This document shows positions 62,637 to 64,000 of a DNA stretch of 64,000 nt, in pieces. The stretch comes from Paracorniculantispora psalliotae (taxonomy: Eukaryota; Ascomycota; Sordariomycetes; Hypocreales; Cordycipitaceae). Both the position numbers and the translations under genes were made by a program. Location of the stretch: assembly GCA_002796755.1 (NCBI GenBank), contig PHFE01000029.1, forward strand, positions 1,737,353 through 1,801,352, written 5' to 3'. Every line of letters starts with the position of its first letter. Positions within the stretch are counted from its first letter, which is position 1. A model generated the notes under the pieces. That model did no database searches. It was given only the letters and a program-made list of their open reading frames with translations, and was not told the DNA's origin.

Positions 62637-64000
62637 GAATAGTTCTACAACACCATAAATAATAATGATTAAAGCGAAAATTGACAAAAACGAGTCGTAG
62701 GCCTGAAGATGTGTGGGAGAATGTGCGGGAGAACCCAGATGCTTCCTAAACGAGCCGATTCCGTCCGCGGCCATTTGACGCTCGTCTCGCGCGCCTGTGG
62801 TCTCTCGGCCGGATACTCTGCTCATCGGACACAATTTCCCAAAAGAATATTCCATCTTATTCTTCTCACACGGAAAAGTCTGGACCCGTAGCAAGCAGCC
62901 CTACGAACATTGCCACCGATCGGGACCGTTTCCAGACACCCCACCTATTTGACGATGACCTGCCCGAAGTAGACAATGTCGCTTTTGCATTTAAATCATC
63001 CAAATTATTTTGCGAGATGCTATCGAATTTTCGTCAGACCTTGAGGTGCATCATCTCGCCACTGTGAAGCGAGTGCGAGTGCGAGCGCGGACTGGCCGCC
63101 ATCTGTCCCATCGCCGCGACTTCACTATTATGAATATAATTTACCCGTTACAGATCGATAAACCTAATTTTCGGTGAATGGTGGCAGAATAAACCCGATA
63201 TGTACAAGGTCAAAAGATTTATGCGCCGTCGGCTTTGCCCTGAAAGGGTAAGCACGACGCCCGGCATATACTACTAAGATGGCGATGGCGCTTACATCGA
63301 ACGCAACCCTAAATGGCTGTCGTTCATTCTCAGCTGCGACGGCCGCGGTGTGCTTTTGAGATTCTTGGGATAAATGAAGCCCCAGTTGAATGACGTTTTG
63401 TGTGAATATGAGACGCTGAAATATAATTTGGCTAGAATATCCATGGCCCAGTACTGCAATGAGCGCTACCCAGCAGCTTTCATCATGTAAGCGGGCGGAA
63501 TGGGTGCAATCCGCCGGAATGCCGCCTACTGGATTGTAGATAATTCTCATTTGCTAGTAAAGAAGTAAAGAAGCAGAGCCTTCCTTGCAACTTCGAAAGC
63601 GATTCTAGAATGAGTCTATGTGGCACTCGTTTAACTTCGACGGCACATATCGGCAGCAGATGGGTGGCTCATGCAGCAGCGCACCGAAGGCCGGAATGTA
63701 TTCTACTAGGGCAGTATTTTATGCCGCACATCCGTGATGCACGCCGAACCACACCTCGCTGAATACCGTCCCACCACGCGGACGAGACTTCGGCGTGCTC
63801 CGTCTGGCTGCCGTGCCGGTGGGACTCTAGCCTTGCATCCGGAACCAGACGATCCCTGCATTGAGCCAAATTATGGAATGAGAGGGAATATGCGTCTTTG
63901 TCAGCATTTCATATATCTTTTCCTGGAGTATGCTGCGCTTGGCTGTAAGAAGAGATTAACGCCAAGATCTTGGATAGGAATGGTATTGCGATCATGACTT
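62637..64000. other. Terminal gene-free stretch
   Basis: 1.36 kb to the window edge. No frame with domain or exon structure on either strand, and no RNA gene recognised. Confidence 0.4.

Overview
The window is nuclear DNA of a filamentous ascomycete, most likely a Sordariomycete and possibly Hypocreales. That is inferred from short introns of 49-126 bp with GT(A/G)NGT donors and CTAAC-type branch sites, compact genes, mitochondrial ClpP, an autophagic lipase Atg15 with Cys modules, and three Zn2Cys6 regulators. Exon structures were rebuilt by hand. Splice phases closed exactly in every multi-exon gene given below except the carboxypeptidase, which carries a frameshift, and the Arg-rich gene at 10795, whose 5' end is uncertain.

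Layout. 0-25 kb is mainly housekeeping: the 3' end of the mRNA-export helicase DBP5; a giant 2,296-residue Ala/Glu/Pro/Val protein followed by an Arg/Glu/Ser-rich gene; ribosomal protein eL22; a mitochondrial solute carrier; a thioesterase; a mitochondrial-type protein divergent from ClpP; dihydroxy-acid dehydratase (ILV3); and a six-exon Zn2Cys6 regulator. 25-34 kb is gene-poor and degenerate: a kinase pseudogene, an orphan frameshifted fragment, a WD40 remnant of NLR type and a hAT transposase scrap surround one intact small secreted cysteine-rich protein gene. 34-49 kb is accessory: a serine carboxypeptidase with a one-base frameshift, a secreted alpha/beta hydrolase, a small group made of a glutamine-amidotransferase-like protein, a Zn2Cys6 regulator and an SDR, a 105-residue repeat protein, another Zn2Cys6 regulator and a LOA1/Vps66-type acyltransferase. 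49-64 kb holds an unknown protein, ATG15, a GH20 hexosaminidase, a multi-pass membrane protein flanked by two copies of a diverged ~360-bp repeat, and an OsmC/Ohr-type peroxidase.

Points most worth following: the reading frame of DBP5 stays open with repeat-like sequence for 72 codons beyond its TAG; the giant protein has four Gly/Ala hydrophobic modules in an acidic matrix; ILV3 contains an 81-bp stop-free intron; a small two-exon gene has paired ITTATN-type repeats; and the 360-bp repeat pair is not explained by any gene.
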